A stretch of 64,000 bases of DNA, from contig NW_001865043.1 in the NCBI RefSeq assembly GCF_000002865.3, positions 226,052 through 290,051 of the forward strand, written 5' to 3'. Under the pieces are notes generated by a model. The model was given only the letters and a program-made list of their open reading frames with translations. It ran no database searches and was not told the DNA's origin. Below, piece by piece: positions 32,594 through 45,875 of the stretch (positions are counted from its first letter, which is position 1; every line of letters begins with the position of its first letter). Source of the DNA: Monosiga brevicollis MX1 (Eukaryota; Opisthokonta; Choanoflagellata; Craspedida; Salpingoecidae). Made by a program: the position numbers and the translations under genes.

Positions 32594-35162
32594 TTACATC
32601 AACGGTGGCACGTCATCATCATCTACGAAATCGGGGTCATTGGCTCGCGGCCCTGTGGGCTTGTCAGCCTTGGTTTGGATCAAGGGCGTCGACCGCTTCT
32701 TATTGCGGGCCGCACGCTCCGCCTCGTCCACAATGTTGTCCAGACGAATTCGCGATGAAGATTCTTCCTCCTCAAGCTAGCACCACAACCGCAACCACAA
32801 TCGGATGAGTGGGCCTCCCCAAAGCTCCAAGCCTCAAAGGTGGCACACAGCCCGAGCCTGATGGGGGCAAGTCAACCAACCTCGAGGCGTTCCACGGCCG
32901 GTGCCAGCGCATCGGACGCGCTGGCACTCGAGGTGGATGCGGGCGCTGCGGTCTCTCGCGCTGTTCGTGCCCGAGCCGTCAGCACGGGTTTGACCTTGGG
33001 CATGCTGATCAACAAGTGCCCCGTCACCATTGATCGCTTGGCGGAGCTTGAGTCCTAGCACACACGCACCACGGCAGCAACGCGCCACATTCAGCATGAG
33101 CAAGGGAGGCATGAACATTTCATTCCAACAGTTGCTTGACGCCACCCTGCAGCTCGTACTGGTTTGACTTCTTCGGGCAGATGAAGCTGAAACACACGAC
33201 CCTTGACCACCACGCGCACGTGGTACGGCTGCACATCCACCTCGAGCTGCGACGTATCCAGATGTCGGTAGCAAGGGAAATCCAATTCTAGTGCCTATGA
33301 CCAATCCACACCAACCAGCAGGGTTGAGCACGAACAAGACGCGCACGTTGACATCATTGCAACGTGTGATAAAAGACTTAGCCGCACCTGGCTATCGTAC
33401 TCTTGGCCCAAGAGGCGAAAGTCCCAATCCCCCTCGTTGATGTTGAGGGGCGTGCCATCGTCTAAGAACCAGTAATGAGCTCAGTTGGTCAAGGCGCCGA
33501 GATATGGGTGTTTCCATGTCCCTTTGTGGCTGCCATTCAAATCGCGACGGCGTGCCAAGAGAAAAACAAAAGTGCACCACGCGAACAACATACCACGGAA
33601 AAAGCGCCGCTCCTTCTTAGGTGGGGGTGGATTGCGCTTCATGTCTTCAGCGCGCTGAAAAGCCTCCTGTTTCTTTTGCATCATGAAGCGGGCCTGAGGC
33701 GTGTGCTCTGTCTCTTCCTCCCAAAACTGCTTCTGGGCTTCATCAGACAGCTCAGGTACCTCCTCGCCACGCCTGCCAGTGAAAGCAAGCAAACCACACA
33801 TGGTTATCAATCCGATACGTTTACTGAGCCCCCTCCTGTTGACAACCCAGCCCGCATGAGAGGTCCCCGCCTTACGCCATACGATCCCAGGTATCATCAT
33901 CGATGCCCGTCGTGGTCACTTCGGGCAGTTCACCAGTCTACAAACGCGACTGGCCAGTGAGGTAAAACAGACGGTCTTGAAGTAGAGTTTGAATGTTGCT
34001 TCTTTTTTTTTTTTTTTTTCCTCGCTATCATCAGAATGAAAGAGCCACGCTCGCCCTACCTCGGCAATGGCAGCTCGAATGCTGCTCTGAGTGCGCTCAA
34101 AGTCCTGAAGCGCTGAAACGACAAAAGCTATAATTTAGCAAGAGGCGAGAAGGCACTCGGCTGGTTTGGCGGACCAAAAGGCGCGATAGTGCTAGCTGCG
34201 TACCAAGAATGCGCTCCGAGCGCGTGACAGCCTTGCCGTCCAGGAGCTGGAGCTGGGGAAGGACTGAAATGACATACTCGCGGTAGCCCTTGAATTGCGT
34301 GCAGGGATTGCCAGTCAGATAGCTGAAGGAAAGAGCATGACAGCAGGTCAGGGATCGAGCGTTTTCAGCAATGATCATGATGAGAGTCGTGCGCACACAG
34401 GCTCTGGTTTGCCCGTGTGGATCAGGATGGAACAGCAGGCCAGTCAGAGACGGGAAGGCAACGAGACAAACGCACAGTTCCCGGAGATTGCGGTTGGCAC
34501 GTAGAGAAGTCACCGTTGTGACATCGGTGATAAAGTTGACGGTCAAGTCCACCTTTTCCAGGCATTCGCACCCTGTTGGAAAACGACCAAAGCCAAGCCT
34601 GCGTCAACACGATGGTGCAGAGCGGATGGAGCAGCGACGCTCTAGACGGCGTGATGAGTGGCAGGATCACCGGCCGACCTTGAAGGCCCTCAATGCGAAC
34701 AATGTTATTCAGGGCGAGATTGATGTAACGGAGCTCCTTGAGGCGCTGAAGGTTCTCTGCAGCGGTCATACCAAGACGACGCAGCCGACGCGAAGGTCGT
34801 GCGTTCATGAGGATCTGAGAGGCAGGCAGCAGCTGACGCCATGGGAGCGAGACACGTCGCAGAGCTGACAGGTGGCAGTGGTGAGCTGACCAATTTTGCC
34901 GATAATGTTGTTTTGTAGATAGAGAATTTGCAATTGGCGGCAGGCAGTGTCGAGAAGCTCGATCCTAGGACCCAACACCCCAATTGAGAAAGGCCCTGCA
35001 AGCGGGCGTCGCGACAGACTCGCAGGTTGCAGCGACCCACTTCTCCAGATTTTCCTGATGCAAGGAGACTTCCTCCAGGGTGGACAGCTCTTTGTTGTTG
35101 TGCTCAGCACGCTTGCGAAGCAAATCCAGTGTAACTATTGGTTGCCGTCCCCGGGCACGCAT
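32594..35162 (-). CDS. DNAAF11: DNAAF11 / LRRC6, dynein axonemal assembly factor
   Basis: Cytoplasmic factor needed to pre-assemble axonemal dynein arms. The N-terminus has leucine-rich repeats: TLDLLRKRAEHNNKELSTLE, VSLHQENLEKW, LQILYLQNNIIGKIGQL, LRYINLALNNIVRIEGLQG and MDLTVNFITDVTTV. They are followed by the LRR cap LTGNPCTQFKGYREYVISVL, PQLQLLDGKAVTRSERIL. A charged helix (ELSDEAQKQFWEEE, FMMQKKQEAFQRAED) leads to a CS/p23-like domain (FPCYRHLDTSQLEVDVQPYH, VRVVVKGRVFQLHLPEEVK). The C-terminus ends NDPDFVDDDDVPPLM, matching the conserved ...VPPL end of LRRC6. About nine exons. The start is uncertain: 35162 (MRARGRQPIVTLDLL) is the best in-frame methionine, but an upstream exon joining at about 35136 is possible. 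Confidence 0.87.
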
Positions 35163-36256
35163 ACGGGCATGCATGAGCTTGTCGCGCCGTCGAGCAGCTA
35201 GCTGACACCGGAGATGACCCGACACATACTTCGGCCCATAATGCTTGTGATCGCTGCACGCGCCTGCAGAGCTGTGCATCAACACCGTCAATCGTCCAGG
35301 ATCTCACGACGGTCAAATCCAACCCCTGATGAGTGTGCGCGTCCCTGCCCCTGCAGCGAGGGCAAGCGTGAGCACAGCGCGCGGGTCTGACTCGAATTTC
35401 AAGTTCAGCAGCAGGCAGGTCAGTTGTGAGCCTGCGGTGTGTGGAAATGGCTGACATTTGGTCGGTAAGGATGCTGTTGATAACAGTAGTTGTTATCAGT
35501 TCTCCTTGCTGTTCCGAACGGATTGCATCATGGCAAAGAAACAAAATTCGCAGATACCGCATCATGTGTGGAAAGAAAGTGTGACTGCAGCACACCTTGA
35601 CGTGCTCGCGCCTGCCAAAGACGAACGAAAGGATGTAAGTGTGAATCTTGCTACACTTGAGCTATCAACCTTCGACTTGGATCAACCTGCCTAAAGTTGT
35701 CGCGAACGGCTCCTTATCAAGACTGCGTCCCGAGCGACGATGCCCAAGCAAAATGGCAGTGCGTATCGCCGAAGCTGGTGTTCCGCTCAAACCCGCTCAC
35801 ACTCGCTGACACGGCTATTCTAATCCCGTTGTTCCTCCAGACTGCTGCTCTCCCTCGAACCCGCTGCCCATCATACCCCACATCATCAAACGCGTAACGC
35901 TACTCTTGTTGATGTTTTGAACTCTCATCATGTGTGTGTTCGTGCCAAAATAGAATGAAGCTCTTGGTGTCTCTCAAAATCAATCTCTCTCTCTCTCTCT
36001 CTCAATCTCTCTCTCTCAAACTCTCTCTCTCTCTCTCTCTTACAATCTCTCTCTCTTCTCGCACTCCCATCCGTTCATGGGAGGCGCCATTTTCCTCGTC
36101 ATCAGACTCTCTCTCTCTCTCTCTGTGCTCTGCTGTGCTGTGCCAGCGCGTGCCAAACGACTTGTTCGACAGGAGGGTTGTCTCTGCCCCCGCTTCTGCT
36201 GGCTTGAATTATCCGGTGCACGGCACTTCCGACGACTACACAACACCACTGCAAGC
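35163..36256. other. intergenic, divergent promoter region with CT tracts
   Basis: Between the divergent starts of DNAAF11 (-) and adenylate kinase (+). CT-rich tracts occupy 35978-36060 and 36107-36125. A frame at 35530 (MAKKQNSQIPHHVWKES) has no recognised family and was not called as a gene. Confidence 0.5.
35978..36060 (+). repeat. (CT)n interrupted microsatellite
   Basis: CT units with occasional AA/CAA interruptions, about 200-280 bases upstream of the adenylate kinase start, on its sense strand. Confidence 0.93.
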
Positions 36257-37683
36257 ATGTGGCGCCGCGGTCTGACTCTGGGCGTTCGCGCCACCCTGCA
36301 GCGGAGCTTCATGTCCACGCAAGGTCAGTCTGCAATCTGTCCATGATGCCGCCCGGCCCGATAAACCATTTTGGCTCTCGCTCATTCAGATCTGATGGCG
36401 GCCATCTCCCAATGCTGGCAGCTCGTCAAGGCTTTGTGCTCTGCGGTCCGCCAGGTTGGTACCGCACGCCAGTCGCACACACAGTGGCCCACCCGGCCGA
36501 GAATCTCCACGTGCCCCTCACCTGCCCCTCAACGATGATTTTCATGCCCAACAGGCGGTGGCAAGGGCACCATTGCCAAGCGCCTTGAAGCAGACTTTGG
36601 CCTCCGCATCCTTGGAACAGGCGACATGATCCGACAACACATCCGCGAAGGCACAGAGGTAGGTGAAGCGCCGGCCCCGGCCCTTGCCTCGTGCAATCCA
36701 TGTATGTCACGGCCCACCGACCGCTCAGCAACACGCCGCTCTTGCAGCTGGGCAAGAAAGTGCAAAGCATTGTCCAAGCGGGTGGACTGGTACCCGACGA
36801 TGTACGTGCCAGCTTTACCTATTACTTGCGCGTGCCACCTCCAACCTCCAACATATGCCTTCACGTGCCACGGCAACCCGGAAAATTTAGGATGTGGTGG
36901 ACTTGGTCTTGGCTACCCTGAACGACCAGGCCGATGGCAACTATGTACTGGATGGATTCCCTCGCACTGTTCCCCAGGCAGAGCGTCTTGAGGAGGTGGT
37001 TGCCCCTCGTGCGATCCTCAACATTGACGTGCCCAGTGAGACCATTGTCGAGCGTCTCAAGGATCGCCTCTTCCACCCCGGCTCTGGCCGCATCTACAAC
37101 CTTCAATTTACTCCCCCCAAGGTCGAGGTTGGTTTCAGCTCGGGTTTAGACCCAACTTGTTCGCTCTGCTTGTCCATCAAGCGCAGGCCGCTGCCACCTG
37201 TGAGCTTCCTTTTTTCATCGATGTTCTTTCTTCTATAATTCCATGGCACATAGGGCAAAGACGATGTGACGGGCGAGCCGCTTGTGCGTCGTGCTGATGA
37301 CGAGGTTTGTGCCCTGGTTCGACTGCAGCCAGGCCCCCACCACGCGGTTCCAAGGTTGCTCGCCCCAATCGCCATGGGCTAGGGCTGACCAGGCTTTGTA
37401 ACTGCTTCGATAGCCGGAGACGGTGCGAGCACGCCTAGCAGAGTACGCACGCTCTACAGCACCCATCATCAACTATTATGGTGACCGCGTCGTGACCTTC
37501 TCGGTATGCTTTGCCGGCGTCAACTGGCATCTTTGTTGTTGTTGACTTCACGTGTGGCTTGTTTTGCCTGTTTGAGTGCCAGTAAAGCCAGACTTCTCAT
37601 GATTGTTGGACCTCTAGGGCACGGAAACAAATAAGATTTATCCTGAAGTGCAGGCCTATCTCAAGGAAGTGCTTGGCGCATGA
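36257..37683 (+). CDS. AK3: mitochondrial adenylate kinase (AK3/AK4 type)
   Basis: Nucleoside monophosphate kinase of the AK3/AK4 group (GTP:AMP in AK3). Exons: 36257-36323, 36422-36454, 36555-36658, about 36748-36801, about 36891-37125, and three more ending at 37683. The N-terminus MWRRGLTLGVRATLQRSFMS is basic and amphipathic, a likely mitochondrial presequence. The P-loop is FVLCGPPGGGKGT, split by an intron after GPP. Other blocks: LGTGDMIRQHIREGTE, LVPDDVVDLVLATL, GNYVLDGFPRTVPQAERLEE (NMP-binding signature), RLFHPGSGRIYNLQFTPPKV (LID start), GKDDVTGEPLVRRADDEPET, FSGTETNKIYPEVQAYLKEV. The long LID and missing zinc cysteines fit AK3/AK4. AK3 versus AK4 cannot be separated here. Confidence 0.9.
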
Positions 37684-38043
37684 CATGCTCTTGGGCGTTG
37701 ATCCATGATCAGACTTTAGCTTGTGTTCAGACTTTGTACGCTTTTGTTGACTGCGTGGCGCTCATCGTCCCCCTTCTTGACTTGTTCAATTCTCGTGTTG
37801 CACCAGTCTTGTGATGTTGGTGCTGCATATCTTCTACTGTCCTTTGGGCTCCGTCCTCGACGATGACTGCTGGCTTGATGATGTGTGAGGCCCAAACAAT
37901 CTGCTCGACATCATCATCTGCTTCTTCGTCATGCCTGGCTTTTGATTCCACTCTCACACGACCAAACGAACACAAACACACAGGTTTTGCCACAACTCCC
38001 CTTCGAACTCGCGAAATATGACATGCTGACAAATCGTTAATTG
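37684..38043. other. intergenic, convergent 3' ends
   Basis: Between the stop codons of adenylate kinase (+) and the F-box gene (-). Nothing else recognised. Confidence 0.5.
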
Positions 38044-39231
38044 TCAGCATGCGGACTCGGGCAAACGGCGGAGCGCTTCAAGCCCGCGAATGGGGCCGGG
38101 GATGCCTGAGATGTCAAGAGATTTCACGTGACGCAAAGATCGCACGTCCTGAACTTGTACACAGTCGGCCAGGATGACAACTGTGTCGCTGTGGCCTACA
38201 GACACGAGCCACCACGTGAGCCTGTGGACACGATCGAACCACTTCCCTCAAGCGGCAAGCCGGTGTGTCATACCAATGTTGGGGCCCAGGTCGAACAAGC
38301 CGAGGCATGTCCGTGCGTCGAGGTGCCGGCATTGAGGCAGGTTGGCCAGCCGATGAAGCCGAAAGCAGCGCCGAACATTGAGATAGCTACAGGCCAGGCC
38401 TTCGACGCTACGTAGATTAGGACAGTGCGCGGCGACGACCTGGTCCACCCGCGCCAACGGTGCAAGGGTGGTCAGGCGATGACTATAGCTCAAGTCCACA
38501 AACACCAGGTGTGCCAAAGCCGGCAAGTGCTCCCGAACCAAACTGTTGGCCATGAAACCAAGCTCAACGCGCTGCAGCAAGGCAGACCATGCTGGCTCAG
38601 CCTCAACTCGCGCTGGTACAGATGTAAGCGTAAGATCCAGTCCCACGACGTTGGGCGCTTGTGCCAGCTCAAGCCAGGCGCGCAGCATACCAAGACCAAA
38701 GCGCCCTCGATCGTCCCCGAGACGATCCGCAAATGAGACTTGTCGAGCTTTGAAAATAAAACGCACACGGGGCCAGGCCGCGAGCAAGCGCTGTGTGCCA
38801 TAAAAGTGCTGCTCGGGCCCGTGCAAGAAGACGTCAATGGCACGCCAGGGCCAAGCTGAGTTGCGTACACGCTCGCAGGCCAAGCGGCAAGTTGAAGCTA
38901 GCTGCCCAGCGTCACAAGGCCGTAGGTGTGCTAAAATGCGGTCCCAAAGCTCGATGGGTAAATCCAGCAACGTTGGAGGCGAAGCAAACCCGAGTGCATT
39001 TGCAGTCGTGGTAGGAGACAAGGGGTGCCGCTGCTCGTCGTCGGTCAGGGCTGAAACTCGCTGGTGGGTCGCAATCTGGTCGGTGCAGGCATTGACAGCG
39101 GCACTGTCATTTTCTTTGGCAACCGGGGAGGAACGTCCACAATTCTTGCCGCACGACCCCCAACAGGAGAACCGACCCTCTCTGCCCGAGACGGGTGCAG
39201 TGGCTGGCTTGATCGTCAAGTGAGCCATCAT
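38044..39231 (-). CDS. F-box protein with leucine-rich repeats
   Basis: Likely substrate receptor of an SCF ubiquitin ligase. Exon 1 (38274-39231) begins MMAHLTIKPATAPVSGREG, has a low-complexity lead, then a clear F-box LLDLPIELWDRILAHLRPCD, QLASTCRLACERVRNSAWPW. Leucine-rich repeats follow: NVVGLDLTLTSVPARVE, LQRVELGFMANSL, LAHLVFVDLSYSHRLTTLAP, LRSVEGLACSYLNVRRC and LHRLANLPQCRHLDARTCLG. Exon 2 (38044-38195) joins in phase and adds DVRSLRHVKSLDISGIPGPI, RGLEALRRLPESAC. RBX1, the RING subunit of SCF, is encoded 5 kb away, which is probably coincidence. Substrate unknown. Confidence 0.83.
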
Positions 39232-39654
39232 TCACGTTGCAAGGACGCCAAGTACTTTGCGCACAAGACCAAACACATTTCACAGAAATACTCAAGCAAG
39301 GCCACAGGACAGTCACCTCGCCCCCCTCAACTTGAAAATCGGAATTTGTGCTGCATGGACATGGCGTTGTACAGTTCTTTGGGCGGGAAAGATTTGTCGA
39401 CCAAATTGTGGTACAAAGGAGCAAAGAGAGGTGAAGGGGCTTGGAGGCGGCTGACTTTGAACGGGGTGTACATCTGTGAAGACAGGGATTGTCAGCTTCA
39501 TCGGAATGATAAAGCAACTGCTTTCCTCCACAACGCGTCAAATGGTGATGATGCGCAGATTAAAGACAGAGGTTCGTGCAGTATCAGATACGTGTTTGAA
39601 TTTGAAAAAAAAATCAGGTGGGAAACGGAAGTTTAAAAAAAATTGGGAACAAGC
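39232..39654. other. intergenic
   Basis: Between the calreticulin stop and the F-box start, both on the minus strand. Likely the calreticulin 3' UTR and the F-box promoter. No other gene seen. Confidence 0.5.
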
Positions 39655-41098
39655 TTAGAGCTCATCCTTGGTATCCTCGTCGTCATCCTCAGCCTCGGCC
39701 TCAGCGGCAGCGGCGGCAGCAGCCTCCTCAGCCTTCTTGTCATCGTAAGCCTTGCGCATGGCCAGCTCACCCTCCACGCGGGTCTGGAAGGCCTCGGCAG
39801 CGGCCTCGGCAACGGCAATATCATCGGTGATGAGGACGTTGTCGAAGACGGTGCCCGACTTGACTTGCCAGAGGTCGAAGCCAATGACGCCAAAGCTGTC
39901 GTACTGGTAGAGCTTGTCATCAGCAACGTAGTCGGGGTTGGGGATGCGGGGGTGGACCCACTCGCCCTTGTACTCGGGATTGTCAATCATCTTGGGGCTC
40001 CACTCGCCCTTGTACTCGGGGTTGGGGATGCTGGGAGCCTCCCACTCGCCGTCCATCTCATCATCCCAGTCCTCGGGCTTCTCAGCATCAGGGTCGGCAA
40101 TGGTCTCGGGCTTGTCCCAGTCAGCGGGCTTCTCGTCGGTGGGGTCAGGGATCTGCTTGGCATCAACCCAGTCGGCAGGCTTGGAGACGGCGGGGTCGTT
40201 GATCTCCTTGGGGGCCAGCATGTCAAAGTCCTCCTCGATGCTGCCAGACTCAACCTTCTCGCCATCAATGCGGACCTCGTAGGTGTTGTCGGCGCGGACA
40301 ATGAGGGTGTAGAGGTGAGATTGCTCGTCGAACTTGCAGGGAATGGTCTTCTTGACCTGCTTGTTCTCGCCGTTGTGGGCGAAGATGACGTGGACCTTGC
40401 GGGTGCCTGGACCGCAGATATCGGGACCGAACATGATGTTGTAGGGCGACTCGCCGTCCATCTTGGCGGGGTCCTGAGAGGCGGGGAACATCTTGACGTA
40501 GCCACCACCGCAGTCAATGTTCTGCTCGTGCTTGACAATAAACTAATCATGCATGGAGAACGACGCCAGCCATTGGCCCCAAGCAAGGCGAGATCGCATG
40601 TACGGTGAGCGTGCCGTGTTTGACGTGGCAGGGTCAAGCATCAAAACTGAGGCATCACCCTCAACTGGCACACACCTGAACGATCATGTCCTTGCCCTCG
40701 TTGTTGAAGTCATCGTGCTTGGCAGCCAGAGCGTAGAACTTGGCATCCTGGCTGGTCTGAATACCTGAGCACACCAATCAACAAGCGAAATCAGCAAGGT
40801 GCAGGAATGAGATCAGTGATTTTCACCCAAGAGTCGATACTATTCTTGCTCCGCTCGCGGTGATGAGGTCAAAGGTCATCAATCTCGACAAATGTATGCC
40901 ACTGGCGACGAGGAACATACCCTGATCATCCTCAGCGTCGGCGTAGAACTTGCCGGCCGAGAGCTTGAACTTGCCATAGTCAGACTTGGCCTCGGACTGA
41001 ACCCAGCGGTCTTCCCAACCGGCGTCAAACTTCTCGTCAAAGTAGACGGTGGCCGAGGCCACGGCAACAACCGCGAGGATGGCAGCAAGAACACGCAT
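39655..41098 (-). CDS. CALR: calreticulin
   Basis: Calcium-binding lectin chaperone of the ER lumen. Three exons: 40921-41098, 40676-40764 and 39655-40542. Signal peptide MRVLAAILAVVAVASA, then the N-domain TVYFDEKFDAGWEDRWVQSE. Next come KHEQNIDCGGGYVKMFP (first conserved cysteine) and YNIMFGPDICGPGTRKVHVI (second cysteine; calreticulin family signature). The P-domain has repeats of the forms IPDPTDEKPADWD and EDWDDEMDGEWEAPSIPNPE, then NPEYKGEWSPKMIDNPEYKG. The C-domain is a glutamate/alanine-rich helix with an acidic end, terminating in the ER-retrieval signal KDEL. The acidic tail is short compared with animals. About 384 residues. Very firm call. Confidence 0.98.
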
Positions 41099-42028
41099 GT
41101 TGGCTATGGAATGAATAACATGGTGCAAACAGTGAGTGATGCGATGCCTTGCCAGAAAACCAAACGAAAAGATCTCCAAAAACAAGGCTCAAGTGCCATC
41201 AGGCGATCTGCGAGCAAGCTGTGCCCTTTCCTCCACAGTCCCTCCCCGCCCATCACCATCATCACGACCAAGGAAAGGGTAGCTCGAGACGAGCAAGTGG
41301 CAGAGCCCCCTTTCTCCCATACGCGATCACGACACATAAAAGGGCAGGGCGGGGTGGGGGCGTAGGCAGCCGAGCCAAACGGCAGCCGATCTCCCACCAG
41401 TTCTCGCACCTGTTCAGTGAAGCTCAAAAATGGCGCCGCCCACTGATACTCGCCTCCCTCTCTCTTCACACACACACATGGTCGCCTCTCTCTCTCTCTC
41501 TTTCTCTCTTTTTTGCTTTTGTTTTGAGGAGCGATCTTTTTCCAGCAGTTTCATGACACACAGAAACTTCCACGTTGACACTCAAACACTCAACGGTGCC
41601 TTGCTCTCTCTCTCTGAAGGAAACCCAAAGAAGCGGAGAAGCGCTTCTGACGTGTCACTCTGTAGTTCTGACCCTGGATTCATATAAACTGACCCCCCCG
41701 CCGACGAACTTCGCGCCTGACGCCTGGTAGCGGTCGTTTTCCGGTGTTGTCAGATAAAACATGGTTGTCAGACAAATTGTGCGAGCGAGCGATGCAGACC
41801 GGGCGCTGACTGACCACTTGTTCGCCCCCGCCCCCCTCCCCGCCCACCCGGCCCAATTGGCCTGCATCGGGGGACCCAGACTTTAAGCGCTGGGCGGGCA
41901 AACGGGGCGCTTGAGGTGGAGACATCAGGGAAAAGCTGAAAACAGAGAAATCACGTTCAAAAAAAGAAGGGGGGATGGAAGGAGAAGCAGGGGAATGATA
42001 TTGGGCTGAAATTTTGCAAACCGGGCTC
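41099..42028. other. intergenic, divergent promoter region with CT tracts
   Basis: Between the divergent starts of calreticulin (-) and the Lines-like gene (+). CT tracts at 41486-41513 and 41605-41616. No gene recognised. Confidence 0.5.
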
Positions 42029-43673
42029 ATGGCTGACTCGGACAGTCATGCTTTCGCCTCTCAGCTTGAGACACTGCTGGGCCCCGCCGCTCTGGCGGTG
42101 AACCTTGTCCATGAGAGCCTCAATGAACGTCGCGCGCGCTATGATCAGGTTGGAATGCTTGGCTTTGCTATTGTTTCCCCATTGCGCACCCCAGCTGCTT
42201 GTATTGATCGATCATTCCCCGCCGGCAGACCAGCTGGGCTGATTTGGACGCCGATGCGGCAACCGCGCTGGCCGAGGTGATGGCGGACGATGCCAAGGTC
42301 GGCGCCTACTCTCCGGAGCCCGATCGTCACTTGGTGCCTCTGCTGCGGCTTGCCACGGTTTGTTGAACCCCGGCTTGGCGTGGTGATCAATATTGATCCC
42401 TTCCCCCACCTCCTCTTATGCGTACCAAAATATCACCTCCCGCTCCACAGGCAGCATTGCGGGTGGAGACTGTTGAGACTCGGAACCGGCTTCACTATGC
42501 ACTAGCCCGGCTTCTCAAGTTTGCTGCGCGTCGCCAACCACCAGAACAAGATAAACCCACGCGCGTCCGTTCCTGGGACCTCCTGATCTCGGCACTCTGC
42601 CCATGCCTTGCTGCTTTGGTCAGCAGCCTGGAATCCAACGCTGCATCAGCCCTTCTGACCTGGTCTGCCTGGACCAAGTGGACCACAACCCTCACGGTGC
42701 TGATTCCTACCCTCATGGGCCTACCCAACGCAAACGCGGCCACCAGCCTCGTCTCCGCCGACCGCCTCTGCTGCCTGCTCCTCCGTGAGCTTCTAGCCCT
42801 GCCGACCCCAGACTCGTCCTTGGCCCAACGCCCCGCCAAGCAAGCCAAACGACTGGCTTTGCCAACTTCCTCCAACAGTGCGCCTGCCGCCTCTCACCCA
42901 GACATTGAACGCGCCCGCGCGACCTGTTGCCGCCGCCTTCAACAACTAGCCTTGACCGCGTGGCACCAGCCAGCCATCCTCCCACTGCCAGAGACGGCCT
43001 CGACTTTGGCCCAGCACCTGGGTCTGACACGGCTTAAGCCCCCTTTGAACGGGACTCACGTCGACACGCGCTCACCCTTGGCGCGCGTGGCCTCACTTTT
43101 GGAAGACTTTGTGGTCGAAGACGATCGACTCGTGGCACTCACCATGACCCTGCTCGCCCTGCCCACGTCTTTGGCGAGCCGTCACGGGCGCACCGCCATC
43201 CCCGCCCCTTTGATCGGCCTTCTCTTTCTCCGCGCCTTGAGCTATGATGGTGCGGGCATCTACGAGCTCGCTCTGGCTGATCCTATCGATTTTCTACCCT
43301 GCCTGCTCGCCGTCGTCAAGGCCCTGGGCCAGATGACGTTGTCGCTCGCCACCCAGGTCCGTTTGTACGCCAACCGCGGCCCAATCTGCGCCACCAAGCA
43401 CCCGGCCAACCATGACCAGCGGCTTTGTATGCCTGTGTGCCGGCTTGGCTCACGCGCCCTGGATGCTGATGCTTGTTATACCAGCCCGAGTTGCAGGCGA
43501 CAGTGAACGTTGCGCGGGCGCGGCACACCATGATTCGAATGTATCAGTTGATGCTTCGCTCGAGTGGTGGTCAAGCAGGCTTTGACCCCACCCCGCTCCT
43601 GCGCCGAACTGAAACGGCCATCGCGGCTCTGGTTGGGTCAGAAGAAACCATTGCGACCCATCAGTGCGATTGA
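42029..43673 (+). CDS. alpha-helical protein, possible Lines (LINS1) homologue
   Basis: Starts MADSDSHAFASQLETLLGPA. Exons about 42029-42148, 42230-42359, 42452-43360 and 43485-43673, joined in frame. The protein is about 450 residues, rich in leucine and alanine, and reads as helical repeats without a membrane span or signal. The block LFLRALSYDGAGIYELALAD, PIDFLPCLLAVVKAL resembles the conserved C-terminal helix region of Lines proteins (pattern D..ll.wL..et.fL.yll.yLk), hence the tentative name. It could be another helical-repeat (HEAT/ARM-like) protein. The gene itself is well supported by frame and splice signals; the family is not. Confidence 0.55.
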
Positions 43674-44240
43674 CAGGCATTGAGACGGGCCGCCGCAAAG
43701 AGGGGGCTCAGACAGAGCTTTGTATACCCGCAAAAGCTGTGCTTTTCTGGCTGGTCCAGATGGGGATCCGAGTCTGAGGCCCCAGGAGTGTAATGCAAAA
43801 TAGAGCCTTTTAATAGGTACACTGATACTCCAACTGGAACGTGATAAATCAAGTGTTGGTGGAGCTTGGAAGGTCATGCACAAGGTCAGCGTTTGTAGCA
43901 CTGAATGAATTCCTTTTGCAAGGGCACAGGAGCCGGGAACGCAGCTTGATCAGCAACAAACAAAAGGGAAAGAAGAAGGCAAGATGAAAGGGCCACGGGC
44001 AGACTTGGAAGAACTTCACCACCAGGAAGAACAGCGACGGGGATGAGAAGACGCACAAGAAACACGGGGGAGGCTCGGAAAAAAACACACACACACTGTC
44101 GCTTTTGTGTGTGTTGTAAACTACACGCGCCTCAAAACACACAGGGACGAGCAAGAACGACGATTGGCCGAGGCCAGGCCAATGTGCGCGCCAAGCCCCG
44201 ACATACGACGGGTATTTTTTAGAACAAGTGACTGGATCAT
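43674..44240. other. intergenic, convergent 3' ends
   Basis: Between the Lines-like stop and the RBX1 stop. No gene recognised; probably 3' UTRs. Confidence 0.5.
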
Positions 44241-45105
<865 letters not shown>

Positions 45106-45448
45106 GATGCCGGGAGGCCTCGACACCAAAAATGGCTCGCCGAGTCTGCAGCAAGGCAGGGCAGAAACAGCCGGCCAGTGAGCTACCGTCAAGCCAAGTG
45201 TGGCGTATGTTTCCGCCGCGTGCACTCAAGTGTCGCCAGACAACGACCACACCACTGCTTCCCTCAACCAACCAGATGCGCGTGTCAACTTTTGCTCGCC
45301 CGATAGCTCTGCTCTCAACCAGCCAATAGCTCAGAGAGGACTCGACTCGACTTGACTCCCGCCGCTGCCTCCTGCCAAATGCTGCGTCAAGACACAAACG
45401 AGCAACTCTCTCTCTCTTTGCTGTTTATGCCTTTCTTTTTTTCACCAA

Positions 45449-45480
<32 letters not shown>

Positions 45481-45875
45481 GCTGCTATGCTTTTCTCTCT
45501 CTCCCTCTCTCTTACTTTGGCCACAGTGAACTGGTCACAACAGCTGTTTCAACTAGTTTCGGAATGTGATCTTATTCATCGTTGCTGCTACCGTTAACTC
45601 TCTCTCTCTCTTTCTCTCTCACACATCTCTCTCTCTCTCTCTCACTCTCTCTCTCGCTCATTATTATTATTCTGGCGCGCACGGTACAAGGGCAACGCAG
45701 CGCTGGTGCGGAGAGGCAAACGATTCGGCTTGGAAAAAGTGGGGAGGGCCGTGGGTGTCCTTTAGCGGGTAATCGGGGCGTGTGTTGGACTGCAACAAGG
45801 TGGGAGAGCACTGAAACTGACCGGCACCGGCACCAGCACCCCCGTGCCTGAGCGCCAAGGAGCTCGTGCAGCAGC
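45106..45875. other. intergenic, divergent promoter region with CT tracts
   Basis: Between divergent RBX1 (-) and the actin-related gene (+). CT tracts at 45407-45418, 45450-45475, 45494-45510 and 45598-45657, all on the sense strand of the actin-related gene. No gene recognised. Confidence 0.6.

Noticed and set aside
43849-44154. Minus-strand hydrophobic frame downstream of RBX1
   Set aside because: No start context, splice partner or family; likely 3' untranslated sequence.
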